Assembly (NCBI GenBank): GCA_943370145.1
Contig: CALRPY020000008.1
Span: 37,235-101,234, forward strand
DNA from: Ga0077536 sp943370145
Lineage (GTDB): Bacteria > Pseudomonadota > Gammaproteobacteria > Ga0077536
Length of the DNA stretch: 64,000 nucleotides
Reading direction: 5' to 3'
In this document: in pieces, positions 50,066 to 59,581 of the stretch
Numbering within the stretch: the stretch's first letter is position 1
Layout of the letters: each line of letters opens with the position of its first letter
Notes under the pieces: model-generated
The model's database searches: none
Seen by the model: only the letters and a program-made list of their open reading frames with translations
Told to the model about the DNA's origin: nothing
Position numbers and translations under genes: made by a program

Positions 50066-51088
50066 TCAGCGCGCCGCGGTCCGGCGCTTGCCGACCACGC
50101 AACAGGACTGCCAGTCGAACCAGAGGGATTCCGCGAGATCGAGTTCACGCAGTGTCACCGGCCCGAGCTTCAAGCGTTTGACCTCAAGGGCTTTTTGCAT
50201 GAAGACGCTGACGCCGTGCGAGTGTAGAGCATCCGCCAGCCTAAGCAAACCGGCCTCCGGCTCGCGGCCCAGTGATGCTAGCGGCAGGGCTGCGCCGCTC
50301 TTCAGCAGGAGAAGTTCATGACAGATGCGGAGCATCTGGTCGACCAGCAGTGTCAGCGGCAGCGCGGCGAACTGGGCAGCGGCCGCGAGCGGTTGCAGCT
50401 TGCCGATTGCGACATTGCCCATCCCGGCGACCAGACCATCGATTGCCGTCGCGAGGCCCTGCCCGGCGAGGGCGCGAGCCGCGAGTGGGCTCCCGGCCGC
50501 GCGCGCGAGGTTCTCGATCTCGCTGCGCACATCGCCCGCACCGTCCTGGGCGCACAGCCACTCGAGGATGAGCGCCGGGTCTCCCTGGTCCAGCGCGAAT
50601 TGCTGGCAGCGGCTCCGGATCGTCGGCAGCAGTTGGGATGGCCGGTCGGCCACGAGCATGATCAGGGCACCGAGGGGGGGCTCCTCCAGCAACTTCAGCA
50701 ATGCATTGGCCGCCGGCCGGTTCATGCTGTCCGCCGCTTCGAGAATCGCGATCTTCGCCGTGCCGTAATGGGGCCGCAGCGCAAAGTAGTCGCCGAGTTC
50801 CCGCACCTGGTCTATGCCGAGTGCCTTGCCCTCCTCCAGGGGCTTAACCAGCGCGAAATCCGGATGACTCCCGGCCGCGAGCAGCGCGCAGGCGCGGCAT
50901 GTGCCACAGGCGACCGTGGGATCGCCCGTCGCTTCGCACAGCATGAGCCGGCCGAAAGCGGTCGCGAACTGTCGCTTGCCGAAACCGGCCCGGCCATGCA
51001 GCAACAGGGCGTGACCGAGGCGTCCGTGACGCCGCGCCGTGGACAGGCGCTCCCAGGTGGCGGAGAGCCAGGGAAACGGCGCGCTCAC
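50066..51088 (-). CDS. holB: DNA polymerase III delta' subunit
   Basis: 340-residue clamp-loader subunit. P-loop-like [20 protein letters not shown], zinc module [18 protein letters not shown] (with an upstream Cys in the same stretch), sensor region [20 protein letters not shown] then KLLEEPP and IRSRCQQF. The C-terminal helical domain is longer than needed for loader assembly, as usual. Its start overlaps the tmk stop by four bases. Confidence 0.92.
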   Translation of the reverse strand: MSAPFPWLSATWERLSTARRHGRLGHALLLHGRAGFGKRQFATAFGRLMLCEATGDPTVACGTCRACALLAAGSHPDFALVKPLEEGKALGIDQVRELGDYFALRPHYGTAKIAILEAADSMNRPAANALLKLLEEPPLGALIMLVADRPSQLLPTIRSRCQQFALDQGDPALILEWLCAQDGAGDVRSEIENLARAAGSPLAARALAGQGLATAIDGLVAGMGNVAIGKLQPLAAAAQFAALPLTLLVDQMLRICHELLLLKSGAALPLASLGREPEAGLLRLADALHSHGVSVFMQKALEVKRLKLGPVTLRELDLAESLWFDWQSCCVVGKRRTAAR

Positions 51089-51705
51089 CGCGCCTCCTCG
51101 CGCAGGATGCGCCGCAGCGCCTCGCTTACGACGTCGAGCGCGGGCGTGGCGTCGACGACCCGGAATCGCCCTGCTTCCGTCCGCGCGCGGTTGAGATAGG
51201 CCTCGCGGATGCGTCCGAAGAAGTCGGTCCGTTCGGATTCGAAGCGGTCGCTGGCGCCGCGCGATCTGGCGCGAGCGAGCGCGAGGTCGACCGGTGCGTC
51301 CAGCAGCAGCGTGAGATCAGGTCGCAGGACGCCCTGCACCAGCGACTCAAGGGTCTCGATGCCGCTGACGGACAGGCCACGGCCGCCGCCCTGGTAGGCA
51401 TAGGTGGCGTCGGTGAAGCGGTCGCACACGACCCACTGCCCCGCGGCAAGCGCGGGGCGGATCACTTTATCGAGATGCTCGGCGCGCGCCGCGAAGATCA
51501 GCAGCAATTCGGCCATCGAGCCCATCGGCGGGAGGGACTTGTCCAGCAGCAATGCACGGATGCCTTCACCCAGCGCGGTGCCGCCCGGCTCGCGCGTCAG
51601 CACGACCGGGTGTCCCAGCGCGCGCAGTTCCTCGGCAACGACCGCGCACTGGGTCGACTTGCCAACGCCCTCGATGCCTTCAAGGGTCACGAAGCGGCCG
51701 CTCAT
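51085..51705 (-). CDS. tmk: Thymidylate kinase
   Basis: 206-residue dTMP kinase making dTDP. P-loop [15 protein letters not shown], the DR(Y/H)-type substrate motif as [20 protein letters not shown], and [16 protein letters not shown]. It overlaps mltG upstream and holB downstream by four bases each, indicating coupled translation in this housekeeping operon. Confidence 0.96.
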   Translation of the reverse strand: MSGRFVTLEGIEGVGKSTQCAVVAEELRALGHPVVLTREPGGTALGEGIRALLLDKSLPPMGSMAELLLIFAARAEHLDKVIRPALAAGQWVVCDRFTDATYAYQGGGRGLSVSGIETLESLVQGVLRPDLTLLLDAPVDLALARARSRGASDRFESERTDFFGRIREAYLNRARTEAGRFRVVDATPALDVVSEALRRILREEAR

Positions 51706-52724
51706 CGTCGTTCTCCACGCAGCTGGTATTCACGCACTGCCGCATTGTGCGCCTCGAGCGTTTCCGAGAATACGTGACTGCCATCTCCCCGGGCGACGAA
51801 GTACAGGGCCTCTCCCGCGGCCGGCGCGAGGCTCGCGGCGATCGATGCCTCGCCTGGCGAGCAGATGGGCGTCGGTGGCAGACCGGCCCGAGTGTAGGTG
51901 TTGTAGGGCGTATCCCGTTCGAGATCCGCGCGGCGCAGGTTGCCGTCGAACGCGGGACCGAGGCCGTATATCACGGTCGGGTCCGTCTGCATGCGCATTT
52001 TCTTCCGCAATCGGCGCACGAACACGCCGGCCACCGCCGGACGCTCGGCGGACTTCCCCGTTTCCTTCTCGACAATCGATGCCATGACCAGGGCCTCGTA
52101 AGGGGAGGCATAGGGAAGGTCTGGAGCGCGATTCTTCCAGTGTTTCGCCAGGACTTCATTCATCTTGCGGTAGGCGCGGGACAGCAATGCACGGTCCGTG
52201 CTGTTGTGGCGGTAATGATAGGTCGACGGGAACAACCAGCCTTCTGGCGGCTGTCCCTGGGCCCCCAGGGCAGCCATCACGTCCTCCGGCGTGGCATCCC
52301 GCAGTTCGTGCACGATACCGGGCAGGCTTGCCGTCTGGCGCCTGATCTCGGCGAAGGTCGAGCCCTCGACGAAGGTCACGGTGTAGGTCTTTACGTCGCC
52401 GGCCGCGAACTTCCGCAGCAGTGCCCGCGGGGTTTCGCCCGGCAGGACCTCGTAGTAACCGGCCTGGAGGCGCGCACTGAGTTCGTGTCGCGTGGCCTCG
52501 ATACGCAGATGGAGCGCGTGGCGCAACCACCCCCTCGCCACGAACTCCTGGCCGACGCTGTTGACCGACATGCCTGGCCTGAGCTCGAACAGCTCGACTG
52601 AGGTCACGGGTACGGGACGGTCGAGGCTCTGCTCCATGTCACGCCAGGCGACGTGGGCCGCGGTGGCGATGGCCATGAGGGCCGCGGCCGCGAGGCCGAG
52701 CGCGCGGCGCCAGCTTTTGTTCAC
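51702..52724 (-). CDS. mltG: Endolytic murein transglycosylase MltG
   Basis: 340-residue inner-membrane enzyme with one N-terminal membrane segment ([20 protein letters not shown]), a LysM-like region and the YceG domain. The catalytic glutamate lies in [20 protein letters not shown], followed by [14 protein letters not shown] and [20 protein letters not shown]. It cleaves nascent glycan strands to set peptidoglycan chain length. It starts with GTG and overlaps pabC and tmk. Confidence 0.95.
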   Translation of the reverse strand: MNKSWRRALGLAAAALMAIATAAHVAWRDMEQSLDRPVPVTSVELFELRPGMSVNSVGQEFVARGWLRHALHLRIEATRHELSARLQAGYYEVLPGETPRALLRKFAAGDVKTYTVTFVEGSTFAEIRRQTASLPGIVHELRDATPEDVMAALGAQGQPPEGWLFPSTYHYRHNSTDRALLSRAYRKMNEVLAKHWKNRAPDLPYASPYEALVMASIVEKETGKSAERPAVAGVFVRRLRKKMRMQTDPTVIYGLGPAFDGNLRRADLERDTPYNTYTRAGLPPTPICSPGEASIAASLAPAAGEALYFVARGDGSHVFSETLEAHNAAVREYQLRGERR

Positions 52725-53572
52725 GGCGCGAGATCCCGGGCTTTCATTTCCTGCATGAGCCTGCGGGTCACCGGCAGCGAGCCGAAACTGCGCCCGATCG
52801 GGCTGAGGATTTCACGCACCGGCCAGATGCCAATCAGCGAATTGCAGACGAACAATTCGTTGGCGGAGAACAGCAGCGAGCGCTCGATGCGGCTTTCCGT
52901 GACGTGCAGCGACAGCGAGCGCGCAAGGTCGATGATCAGCGCACGCATCACGCCGGCGATCCCGCACTGGTCGAGTCGCGGCGTGAGCAGTTCCCTTCCC
53001 GCGACGAGAAACACATTGGTGCGCGTGCCCTCGATGAGCCGTGACATGTCATCGAACATCAAGCCTTCGGTGGCGCCTGACGTGGCGAGCTCCTGGCTCG
53101 CCAGCACCTGCTCCAGCCGGTTCAGGTGCTTGATGCCGGCGAGCAGTGGATTGCGCGCCAGCGGCGTCGCGCACAGCGACAGCGAGATGCCCTCTTCGGC
53201 ATGGGATTGCGGCCATTCAGGCCAGGCTGACAGGCGCACGATGCGTCGAGTATGGCTGGGCACCGGTGGCGCATAGCCGCGTCCTCCGCTACCGCGGGTC
53301 AGCATGATCTTGGCGACGAGTCTTGATGGGGCGGGCGCCGGAAGTGCGGCCGACAGGTCCTGCCGCAGGATGCCGGATGCCGGGCAGTCGATGCCGAGAC
53401 GTGCCGCGCCTTCGGCGAGTCGCGCGTAGTGCAGTGCCCAGTGCTGCGGTTCGCCATGCCGAAGCGCGACGGTTTCGAACAGCCCGTCGCCATAGTTCAG
53501 GCCGCGGTCGTCGAGCGGGAGCGAGTCAGCCGGCTGTCCGTCGACGTAGGTCAAACCGCCGCTCCCCGGCAC
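52721..53572 (-). CDS. pabC: Aminodeoxychorismate lyase
   Basis: 283-residue PLP-dependent fold-type IV enzyme producing p-aminobenzoate for folate. DRGLNYGDGLFETV is the N-terminal signature, KHLNRLEQVLASQEL carries the PLP lysine, and FLVAGRELLTPRLDQCGIAG the cofactor-phosphate region. It begins with GTG 53572, 36 bases after fabF. Branched-chain aminotransferases are related, but the fabF-pabC-mltG context supports PabC. Confidence 0.9.
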   Translation of the reverse strand: MPGSGGLTYVDGQPADSLPLDDRGLNYGDGLFETVALRHGEPQHWALHYARLAEGAARLGIDCPASGILRQDLSAALPAPAPSRLVAKIMLTRGSGGRGYAPPVPSHTRRIVRLSAWPEWPQSHAEEGISLSLCATPLARNPLLAGIKHLNRLEQVLASQELATSGATEGLMFDDMSRLIEGTRTNVFLVAGRELLTPRLDQCGIAGVMRALIIDLARSLSLHVTESRIERSLLFSANELFVCNSLIGIWPVREILSPIGRSFGSLPVTRRLMQEMKARDLAP

Positions 53573-53608
53573 GCTGGAAAGGTGCCGCTCAGTGCGCGTC
53601 GCGCCGGC

Positions 53609-54844
53609 TCAGATCCGCTTGAAGATCAGCGAGCCGTTCGTGCCGCCGAAGCCGAAGGAGTTCGACACCGCGACCTCGATCTTCATTTCCCGCGCGACGT
53701 TCGGCACGTAGTCGAGGTCGCATTCGGGATCGGGGGTCTCAAGGTTGATGGTCGGCGGGGCGATCTGGTCCCGGATGGCGAGCACGGTATAGACCGCCTC
53801 CACGCCGCCAGCGGCGCCCAGCATGTGGCCGACCATCGACTTCGTGGAGCTCATCGCGAGCTTGTATGCGTAGTCGCCGAACAGGCCCTTGACCGCATCG
53901 GTCTCGGCCTTGTCGCCGGCCGGCGTGGAAGTGCCATGGGCGTTGATGTAATGCACCTGGGTCTTGTCGAGTTTGGCGTCCGCGAGCGCGATCGCCATGC
54001 ATTCGCCCGCGCCTTCCCCATTCGGCGACGGGGCCGTCATATGGTATGCATCGCTGTTCATGCCGAAGCCGGCGAACTCCGCATAGATGTTCGCACCGCG
54101 TCGCCGCGCATGCTCGTACTCCTCGAGCACCATGACGCCGGCGCCATCGCTGAGCACGAAGCCGTCGCGATCACGATCCCAGGGCCGGCTCGCGCGTTCC
54201 GGATCATCGTTCCGCGTGGACAGCGCGCGGGCCGAAGCGAAGCCGCCGATGCCCGTCGGGCAAGTCGCGTTTTCGGCGCCGCCGGCGATCATGACGTCCA
54301 CCTCGCCGCGCTCGATCATGCGCGCGGCGAGCCCGATGCAATGCGCACCTGTCGAACAGGCCGACACGAGCGCGAAGTTGGGTCCCTTGATTCCATACTT
54401 GATGGACAGGTTCCCGGAAATCATGTTGATTATGTTGCTCGGCACGAAGAACGGAGAAATCTTGCGCGGCCCGCCATCGAGAAAGGACTGATAGCCCTTC
54501 TCGATACCCGGCAGGCCACCGATGCCGGAGCCCACCAGGATGCCGATGCGGCGGCGGTTCCCGTCGGTCACTTCGAGGCCGCTGTCGGCCATCGACTGGA
54601 TGCCAGCCGCCATGCCGTAATGGATGAAGGGGTCCATCTTGCGCGCTTCCTTCGGCGAGATGTACTGCGCAACATCGAAGTCCTTGATGCTGCCGCCGAA
54701 CCGCGTGCTGAACTCGGAGATGTCGAACGAGGTGATCGGGCGGATCCCGCTCTTGCCTGCGACGATGTTGCTCCAGGATTCAGCGACGGTATTGCCGTTA
54801 GGTGCAACGACGCCCAGACCAGTGATCACAACGCGACGAGACAA
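53609..54844 (-). CDS. fabF: 3-oxoacyl-ACP synthase II
   Basis: 411-residue condensing enzyme. Catalytic Cys-His-His are seen in [24 protein letters not shown] and [12 protein letters not shown]. It elongates acyl-ACP in fatty-acid synthesis. The start codon is TTG (54844), preceded by a perfect AAGGAG six bases upstream, which decides the start. A stem-loop followed by a T-rich stretch separates it from acpP (54878-54912). Confidence 0.97.
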   Translation of the reverse strand: MSRRVVITGLGVVAPNGNTVAESWSNIVAGKSGIRPITSFDISEFSTRFGGSIKDFDVAQYISPKEARKMDPFIHYGMAAGIQSMADSGLEVTDGNRRRIGILVGSGIGGLPGIEKGYQSFLDGGPRKISPFFVPSNIINMISGNLSIKYGIKGPNFALVSACSTGAHCIGLAARMIERGEVDVMIAGGAENATCPTGIGGFASARALSTRNDDPERASRPWDRDRDGFVLSDGAGVMVLEEYEHARRRGANIYAEFAGFGMNSDAYHMTAPSPNGEGAGECMAIALADAKLDKTQVHYINAHGTSTPAGDKAETDAVKGLFGDYAYKLAMSSTKSMVGHMLGAAGGVEAVYTVLAIRDQIAPPTINLETPDPECDLDYVPNVAREMKIEVAVSNSFGFGGTNGSLIFKRI

Positions 54845-54877
54845 AGCGAACTCCTTTTAATCCCCTAGAAATACAAA

Positions 54878-54912
54878 GGGCCGCGATAAACAGTTCGTTT
54901 TATCGGCGGCCC
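54878..54912 (-). terminator. Attenuator-like hairpin between acpP and fabF
   Basis: On the minus strand, arms GGGCCGCCGATAAA and TTTATCGCGGCCC pair over 13 bases with one bulge and are followed by TTTGTATTTCT. The rho-independent layout inside the operon would lower fabF relative to acpP, a known need because ACP is made in large excess. Confidence 0.7.
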
Positions 54913-54940
54913 CGATAACCGTGCGGGTGTTTTGTGGTCT

Positions 54941-55177
54941 TCAGCCCAGATTCTTGTTGATGTAATCGATGGCCTGTTGCACGGTCGTGATCTTCTCGGC
55001 TTCCTCGTCTGGAATTTCAGTCTTGAATTCTTCTTCCAGGGCCATCACCAGCTCAACCGTGTCGAGAGAGTCCGCTCCCAAGTCGTCGACGAAAGAGGCC
55101 TCTTTGGTCACTTCCTCTTCCTTGACACCGAGTTGCTCAATGACAATCTTTTTGACACGTTCTTCAACGCTACTCAT
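54941..55177 (-). CDS. acpP: Acyl carrier protein
   Basis: 78-residue acidic carrier. The phosphopantetheine serine is in [20 protein letters not shown]; the N-terminus is [20 protein letters not shown]. The start at 55177 matches AcpP proteins; the frame reaching 55258 is not needed. It has its own promoter at 55227-55254 and is also downstream of fabG. Confidence 0.98.
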   Translation of the reverse strand: MSSVEERVKKIVIEQLGVKEEEVTKEASFVDDLGADSLDTVELVMALEEEFKTEIPDEEAEKITTVQQAIDYINKNLG

Positions 55178-55226
55178 TTGCGGACGATCCTCCCAGCTCT
55201 GGTACAGCGGGTGCTGCGGCGAGCCT

Positions 55227-55254
55227 AGTTTAGTGGAAAAGAACCAAGTTTCAA
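55227..55254 (-). promoter_or_regulatory. Sigma-70 promoter of acpP
   Basis: Minus-strand TTGAAA (-35, 55249-55254), 16-base spacer, TAAACT (-10, 55227-55232); transcription would start near 55220, about 43 bases before acpP. It sits in an AT-rich stretch of the 183-base gap after fabG and explains high, independent acpP expression. Confidence 0.65.
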
Positions 55255-55360
55255 GCAAATAAGCGGGGTGCCATGCGTGTGTTTGAACGCGTGGCGCAAC
55301 GCCATTTAATCATTGCTTTTCAAGTACTACGGACATTAATGCAAGGACGTGGCGCATGTT

Positions 55361-56101
55361 TCACGCCATGTACATGCCGCCATTCACATGCAGTGTTTCG
55401 CCGGTGATATAGCCGGCGTGCTCTGACGCCAGGAAGCCGACCGCTGCGGCGATCTCCCCCGCCGTACCCAGTCTGCCGGCCGGAATCCGGCCCAGCATTC
55501 CCTCGCGTTGCGCATCGGTCAGCACTCGTGTCATGTCGGTGTCGATCATGCCTGGCGCGACGGCGTTGACCGTGACCCCACGCGCAGCGACTTCCTGCGC
55601 GAGCGATTTCGTGAAGCCGATGATACCCGCCTTGGCGGCGGCATAGTTGGCCTGACCGGCATTACCCGAGGCGCCGACCACGGACGTGATGTTGACGATG
55701 CGGCCGAAGCGCGCCTTGATCATGGCGCGCACGAAGTGCTTGCTCAGCGTGAAAATCGACGTCAGGTTCGCTTCGATCACCTGGCGCCATTCCTCGTCCT
55801 TCATGCGCAGCAACAGGTTGTCGCGGGTGATGCCGGCATTGTTGACGAGCACCAGCGGCGCCAGGTCGCGCGCCGCCAGTGCCTCGAAGAACGCACTGAT
55901 CGAGCCCGGGTCACATACGTCGAGACACAGGCCGACGTGGCCCTCGCCGCAGGCCTTCATCGCCTCGTGCAGATCGGCGGCGCCCGCCTCGGTCGTCGAC
56001 GTGCCGATGACCCGCATGCCCTGCGCGGCAAGCGTGGTGGCAATGGCGCGGCCGATGCCGCGGCTGGCGCCCGTGACGAGCGCTGTTCTCTGTTCCGACA
56101 T
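55361..56101 (-). CDS. fabG: 3-oxoacyl-ACP reductase
   Basis: 246-residue SDR reductase: TGASRGIGRAIATTL, VNNAGITRDNLLLRMKDEEW (the typical FabG DNLL motif), the catalytic Ser in ITSVVGASGNAGQ with Tyr-Lys in ANYAAAKAGIIGFTKSLA, and a C-terminal GGMYM. Start at 56101 after the fabD stop by five bases; longer frames overlap fabD. Confidence 0.97.
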   Translation of the reverse strand: MSEQRTALVTGASRGIGRAIATTLAAQGMRVIGTSTTEAGAADLHEAMKACGEGHVGLCLDVCDPGSISAFFEALAARDLAPLVLVNNAGITRDNLLLRMKDEEWRQVIEANLTSIFTLSKHFVRAMIKARFGRIVNITSVVGASGNAGQANYAAAKAGIIGFTKSLAQEVAARGVTVNAVAPGMIDTDMTRVLTDAQREGMLGRIPAGRLGTAGEIAAAVGFLASEHAGYITGETLHVNGGMYMA

Positions 56102-56106
56102 CTGGG

Positions 56107-57039
56107 TCAGCCTCCGATGCTGGCGAGGGCCGCGCGTAGCTCGGCCGGGCCGGTCAGTGAAAATACCTCGAGTCCGCCCGCGCAGCGCTTCACCAGCGGG
56201 GCCAGTACCTTGCCTGGTCCGCATTCGACGACGCGGGTGACGCCGGCGGCGGCAAAGTGCTCGATCGTTTCCTGCCAGCGCACGGCGGAATACAGCTGGG
56301 CAACCAGTGCTTCGCGGATCTCGTCCGCCGTGGCATGCGGCGCGACGTCGACATTGTGTATCACGCGCTGGCGTGGCGCCGCCATCGGCACGGACGCGAT
56401 GCGTGTCCGGAAGCGGTCCGCCGCCGGACGCATCAGGGCGCTGTGCGCGGGCACGCTGACGGCGAGCGGCACGACACGTTTGGCGCCGGCCTCCTTTGCC
56501 AGCTCGCCAGCGCGAGCGACCGCCACGGCATCACCGGAAATGACGATCTGCCCCGGGGCGTTCAGGTTCGCGCACTGGGCCACGCCGAGATCGCTTGCCG
56601 CAGCGCAGGCGGCCGCAAGGGCCGGCTGTTCGAGGCCGAGCACGGCAGCCATGCCGCCGGCGCCCGCTGGCACCGCGTCCTGCATGAACTGGCCGCGATC
56701 GGCGACCAGGCCGACCGCATCGCGATAGGCCAGCGCGCCACCGCAGACCAGCGCGGAATACTCGCCGAAGCTGTGGCCCGCCATCAGTGACGGCAGTGGT
56801 CCGCCGAGCGAGGTCCAGATGTCCCAGGTCGCGACGCTGGCCGCGAGCAGGGCCGGCTGCGTGTTGCGGGTCAGGTTCAGCGCGTCAGCGGGGCCTGATT
56901 CCACCAGCGCCCACAGGTCGAGGCCAAGCACTTCGGAGGCCTCGTCGTAGCGCGCGCGGACCTGGGGGAATTCAGCCGCCAGCGCGGTGACCATGCCAAT
57001 CGACTGGGCGCCCTGGCCGGGAAATACGAACGCGAGCAT
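56107..57039 (-). CDS. fabD: Malonyl-CoA:ACP transacylase
   Basis: 310-residue acyltransferase: FVFPGQGAQSIGM at the N-terminus, the catalytic serine in MAGHSFGEYSALVCGGAL, the arginine-containing region of the active site as DRGQFMQDAVP, and VPAHSALMRPAADRF with the catalytic His. The ATG at 57039 lies ten bases after plsX. Loads malonate onto the AcpP encoded downstream. Confidence 0.96.
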   Translation of the reverse strand: MLAFVFPGQGAQSIGMVTALAAEFPQVRARYDEASEVLGLDLWALVESGPADALNLTRNTQPALLAASVATWDIWTSLGGPLPSLMAGHSFGEYSALVCGGALAYRDAVGLVADRGQFMQDAVPAGAGGMAAVLGLEQPALAAACAAASDLGVAQCANLNAPGQIVISGDAVAVARAGELAKEAGAKRVVPLAVSVPAHSALMRPAADRFRTRIASVPMAAPRQRVIHNVDVAPHATADEIREALVAQLYSAVRWQETIEHFAAAGVTRVVECGPGKVLAPLVKRCAGGLEVFSLTGPAELRAALASIGG

Positions 57040-57049
57040 GGAGTATCCG

Positions 57050-58066
57050 CTAGTTTTCTGTTGGGTTGACGAGCAACTGCTCGAGCATGCTGCTGATGCG
57101 GTCCGGCACGGATTTGCTGACTTCGAGGACGGCCTCGTCGATTGCGCGCCCGAAGGACAGCACATCTGCCCCGCCGTGGCTCTTGACGACGATGCCGCGC
57201 AGGCCCAGCAGGCTCGCCCCGTTGTACCGTCGCGGGTCGACGCGATCGCGCAGGCGGCGCAGCACCGGGCGCGCGAGCAGCCCGCTCAGCTTCGACAGGG
57301 GGCCGCGCATGAACTCTTCGCGGGCCATGTGCATCAGCATGCTGGCCACGCCTTCACTGGACTTCAGTGCGACGTTGCCGACGAAACCATCGCAGACGAT
57401 CACGTCGACCGTGCCGGCGAAGATGTCGTTGCCCTCGACGAAGCCCTGGTAGTTCAACGAGCTCTGTTCGAGCAGGAGCGCGGTCTGCTTGACCGTGTCG
57501 TTGCCCTTGATTTCTTCCTGGCCGATGTTCAGCAGTGCGACACGGGGACTCGGCAGGCTGTCCACGGCGGTCGCCAGCACCGAGCCCATCACGGCGAAGC
57601 GGAACAGTTCCTCGGAACTCGAGTCGACGTTCGCGCCGAGGTCCAGCATGTGGGTCGTACCCCTCGTGCCCGGCATCGTGGCGCAGATCGCCGGCCGGTC
57701 GATGCCCGGCAGGGTCTTCAGCACGTAGCGCGCCATTGCCATCAGGGCGCCCGTATTGCCGGCGCTGACGCAAGCGTCGACTTCGCCGGCCCGCACGAGA
57801 TCGAGCGCGAGCCGCATCGAGGACTCCCGCTTGTTGCGCAGCGCGCTCGACGGACGTTCGTCCATCTCCACCTTCTGCGGCGCGTGGTGAACGCTGAGGC
57901 GGGCATCGCCGCCCCGATTGGCCTCCTGCACGCGCACGATCGCGTCGCGGTCACCGACGAGCGTCAGGGACAGATCCGGGTGGCGTTGCAGGGCCGCGAT
58001 GGCTGCGACGACGGTGACTTCGGGGCCGAAGTCGCCGCCCATCGCATCGAGGGCGAGACGTATCAT
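57050..58066 (-). CDS. plsX: Phosphate acyltransferase PlsX
   Basis: 338-residue enzyme converting acyl-ACP to acyl-phosphate, the first step of phospholipid synthesis with PlsY. It starts MIRLALDAMGGDFGPEVTVV and has CVSAGNTGALMAMARYVL, LLNIGQEEIKGNDTVK and VIVCDGFVGNVALKSSEG. It follows rpmF, the universal order in this block, with 61 bases between. Confidence 0.97.
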   Translation of the reverse strand: MIRLALDAMGGDFGPEVTVVAAIAALQRHPDLSLTLVGDRDAIVRVQEANRGGDARLSVHHAPQKVEMDERPSSALRNKRESSMRLALDLVRAGEVDACVSAGNTGALMAMARYVLKTLPGIDRPAICATMPGTRGTTHMLDLGANVDSSSEELFRFAVMGSVLATAVDSLPSPRVALLNIGQEEIKGNDTVKQTALLLEQSSLNYQGFVEGNDIFAGTVDVIVCDGFVGNVALKSSEGVASMLMHMAREEFMRGPLSKLSGLLARPVLRRLRDRVDPRRYNGASLLGLRGIVVKSHGGADVLSFGRAIDEAVLEVSKSVPDRISSMLEQLLVNPTEN

Positions 58067-58127
58067 TCGGTGGGAATTCGGTTGCGGGGGCGAGATGGCG
58101 GCTTGCCGTCATCTCGCCCTGCCGGCA

Positions 58128-58304
58128 TCAGTCTTTCGGCGCGAGTACCTGCTTGCCGCGATAATAGCCATCGGGACTGATGTGGTGGCGGCGATGCACT
58201 TCGCCGGTGGTCGGCTCTTCCGACAGTGCCGGGTTGCTCAGCTTGTCGTGCGAGCGGCGCATGCCGCGCTTCGACGGGGTCTTCCTATCCTGTTGTACGG
58301 CCAT
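58128..58304 (-). CDS. rpmF: 50S ribosomal protein L32
   Basis: 58-residue basic ribosomal protein, shorter than the usual ORF cut-off. It reads [20 protein letters not shown] and then includes [18 protein letters not shown]. It belongs to the zinc-free form: the four cysteines of C+ L32 proteins are absent. It lies between yceD and plsX as in other gammaproteobacteria. Confidence 0.96.
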   Translation of the reverse strand: MAVQQDRKTPSKRGMRRSHDKLSNPALSEEPTTGEVHRRHHISPDGYYRGKQVLAPKD

Positions 58305-58377
58305 TCGCGTATCTCCTCATCTTCTGAGCCGGGCGCCGTCCCGCTGGCTGCGAAGCGGCGCATGTTAAAGCGAACCG

Positions 58378-58887
58378 TCATTTCCTCGAACGGTCCATCA
58401 AGTTCTGCAATTCGGCGAATGGCCGCCGAGGCCCTTCGTCTTGCTGCGGCGTCTCGTCATTCCCCGCCGCGGGCGGCGTGCAGGCCGACGCCGGGTGCAG
58501 CGGAATCATCGGCGCTTCGAGCAGCAGTTCGTCCTCGACGAAATCCACCAGGCACATGGCCTCGTCCGCGGCCAGCACCAGTTCGAAGTCCTGGTCCGCA
58601 TCCCGCGGCGACTCGCCGATCTCGACGTCCACGTCCGCGGTGACGGTCGTCTCGAACTCCCGCAGGCAACGCTGGCAGGTGCTCGCGATACTCGTCGACA
58701 CCATGCCTGTCACGAGTGGCCTCCGCTCGCCGGAGAAGGCGAAGTGCAACTCGACGCTGGCGGGCCTCCTGACGTCGAACGAGGCGCCGAGCCGTGCCAG
58801 CGACGCTGCGGGGATTTCGCCGCGCAGGGTCGTGCCATGGTGGGCAAGACGCTTGGGGTCGATCTTTTCTGGAAGCTTGCCCTGCAT
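58378..58887 (-). CDS. yceD: YceD/DUF177 family protein
   Basis: 169-residue protein of the DUF177 family, needed in plants and probably bacteria for 23S rRNA accumulation. The conserved core is CQRCLREFETTVTADVDVEI (zinc-like CxxC) with CLVDFVEDELLLEAPMIPLH. It is the gene upstream of rpmF, 73 bases away, and is usually co-transcribed with it. It is divergent from maf, with 88 bases between, which must contain both promoters. Confidence 0.9.
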   Translation of the reverse strand: MQGKLPEKIDPKRLAHHGTTLRGEIPAASLARLGASFDVRRPASVELHFAFSGERRPLVTGMVSTSIASTCQRCLREFETTVTADVDVEIGESPRDADQDFELVLAADEAMCLVDFVEDELLLEAPMIPLHPASACTPPAAGNDETPQQDEGPRRPFAELQNLMDRSRK

Positions 58888-58975
58888 TGGGCGCCGGAGT
58901 ATACGGGAAGTTGCAAGTCCGTAGAATCCCTAATCTTTCCCAATCCCTTTTTATTTGCCCCCTTTCAGAGTGCCG

Positions 58976-59581
58976 ATGACCCGCAGACCGCTCGTGCTCG
59001 CCTCCTCTTCCGCGTATCGCCGAGCGCTTCTCGACCGCCTGGGGCTGCCCTATCTCGCGGTGAGCCCGTGTGTTGACGAAAGCCCTTTGCCCGGTGAATC
59101 AGCATCGGCCCTCGCGACCCGCCTTGCCGGGGACAAGGCGGCGGCCCTTGCCGAACGTTACCCGCGACACCTGCTCATCGGCAGCGATCAGGCGGCCGAC
59201 CTGGACGGCACCCTCATCGGCAAGCCGGAAACGCTCGAGCGCGCGATGGCCCAGCTGGGCGCTGCCGCCGGTCGCTGCGTGGATTTCCACACCGCCGTCT
59301 GCGTATTGGACAGCGCGAGCGGCGAGCGGCGGACGGCCACGGTCGTGACCACCGTGGAATTTCGTGACCTGTCGCCGGCCGCCATCGCAAGTTATCTGGC
59401 GCGGGAACCCGCGCTGGACTGCGCGGGTTCATTCAAGGCGGAAGCCCTGGGGATAGCCCTCTGCCGCCGGATCAGCGGCGACGATCCGACGGCGCTGATC
59501 GGGCTGCCGCTGATCGAACTGGTGCGACTGCTCGCGGACTTCGGTGTCGACGTGCTGGCGTCGCCGCCGTCACCAGCCTAG
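58976..59581 (+). CDS. maf: Maf-like nucleotide pyrophosphatase
   Basis: 201-residue Maf/YceF-type enzyme that hydrolyses modified nucleotides such as 7-methyl-GTP. Motifs: LVLASSSAYRRALLDRLGLP, VDESPLPGES, LLIGSDQAADLDG, and TTVEFRDLSPAAIASYL. The ATG at 58976 matches the start of homologues. The only plus-strand gene in the housekeeping block; its end overlaps the convergent sppA by 12 bases. Confidence 0.93.
   Translation: MTRRPLVLASSSAYRRALLDRLGLPYLAVSPCVDESPLPGESASALATRLAGDKAAALAERYPRHLLIGSDQAADLDGTLIGKPETLERAMAQLGAAAGRCVDFHTAVCVLDSASGERRTATVVTTVEFRDLSPAAIASYLAREPALDCAGSFKAEALGIALCRRISGDDPTALIGLPLIELVRLLADFGVDVLASPPSPA

Noticed and set aside
53429..54868. 479-codon plus-strand open frame
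   Set aside because: Antisense to fabF and pabC, whose catalytic motifs are intact.
58140..58310. Zinc-finger type L32
   Set aside because: The 58-residue rpmF product contains no cysteine, so it is the zinc-independent form.
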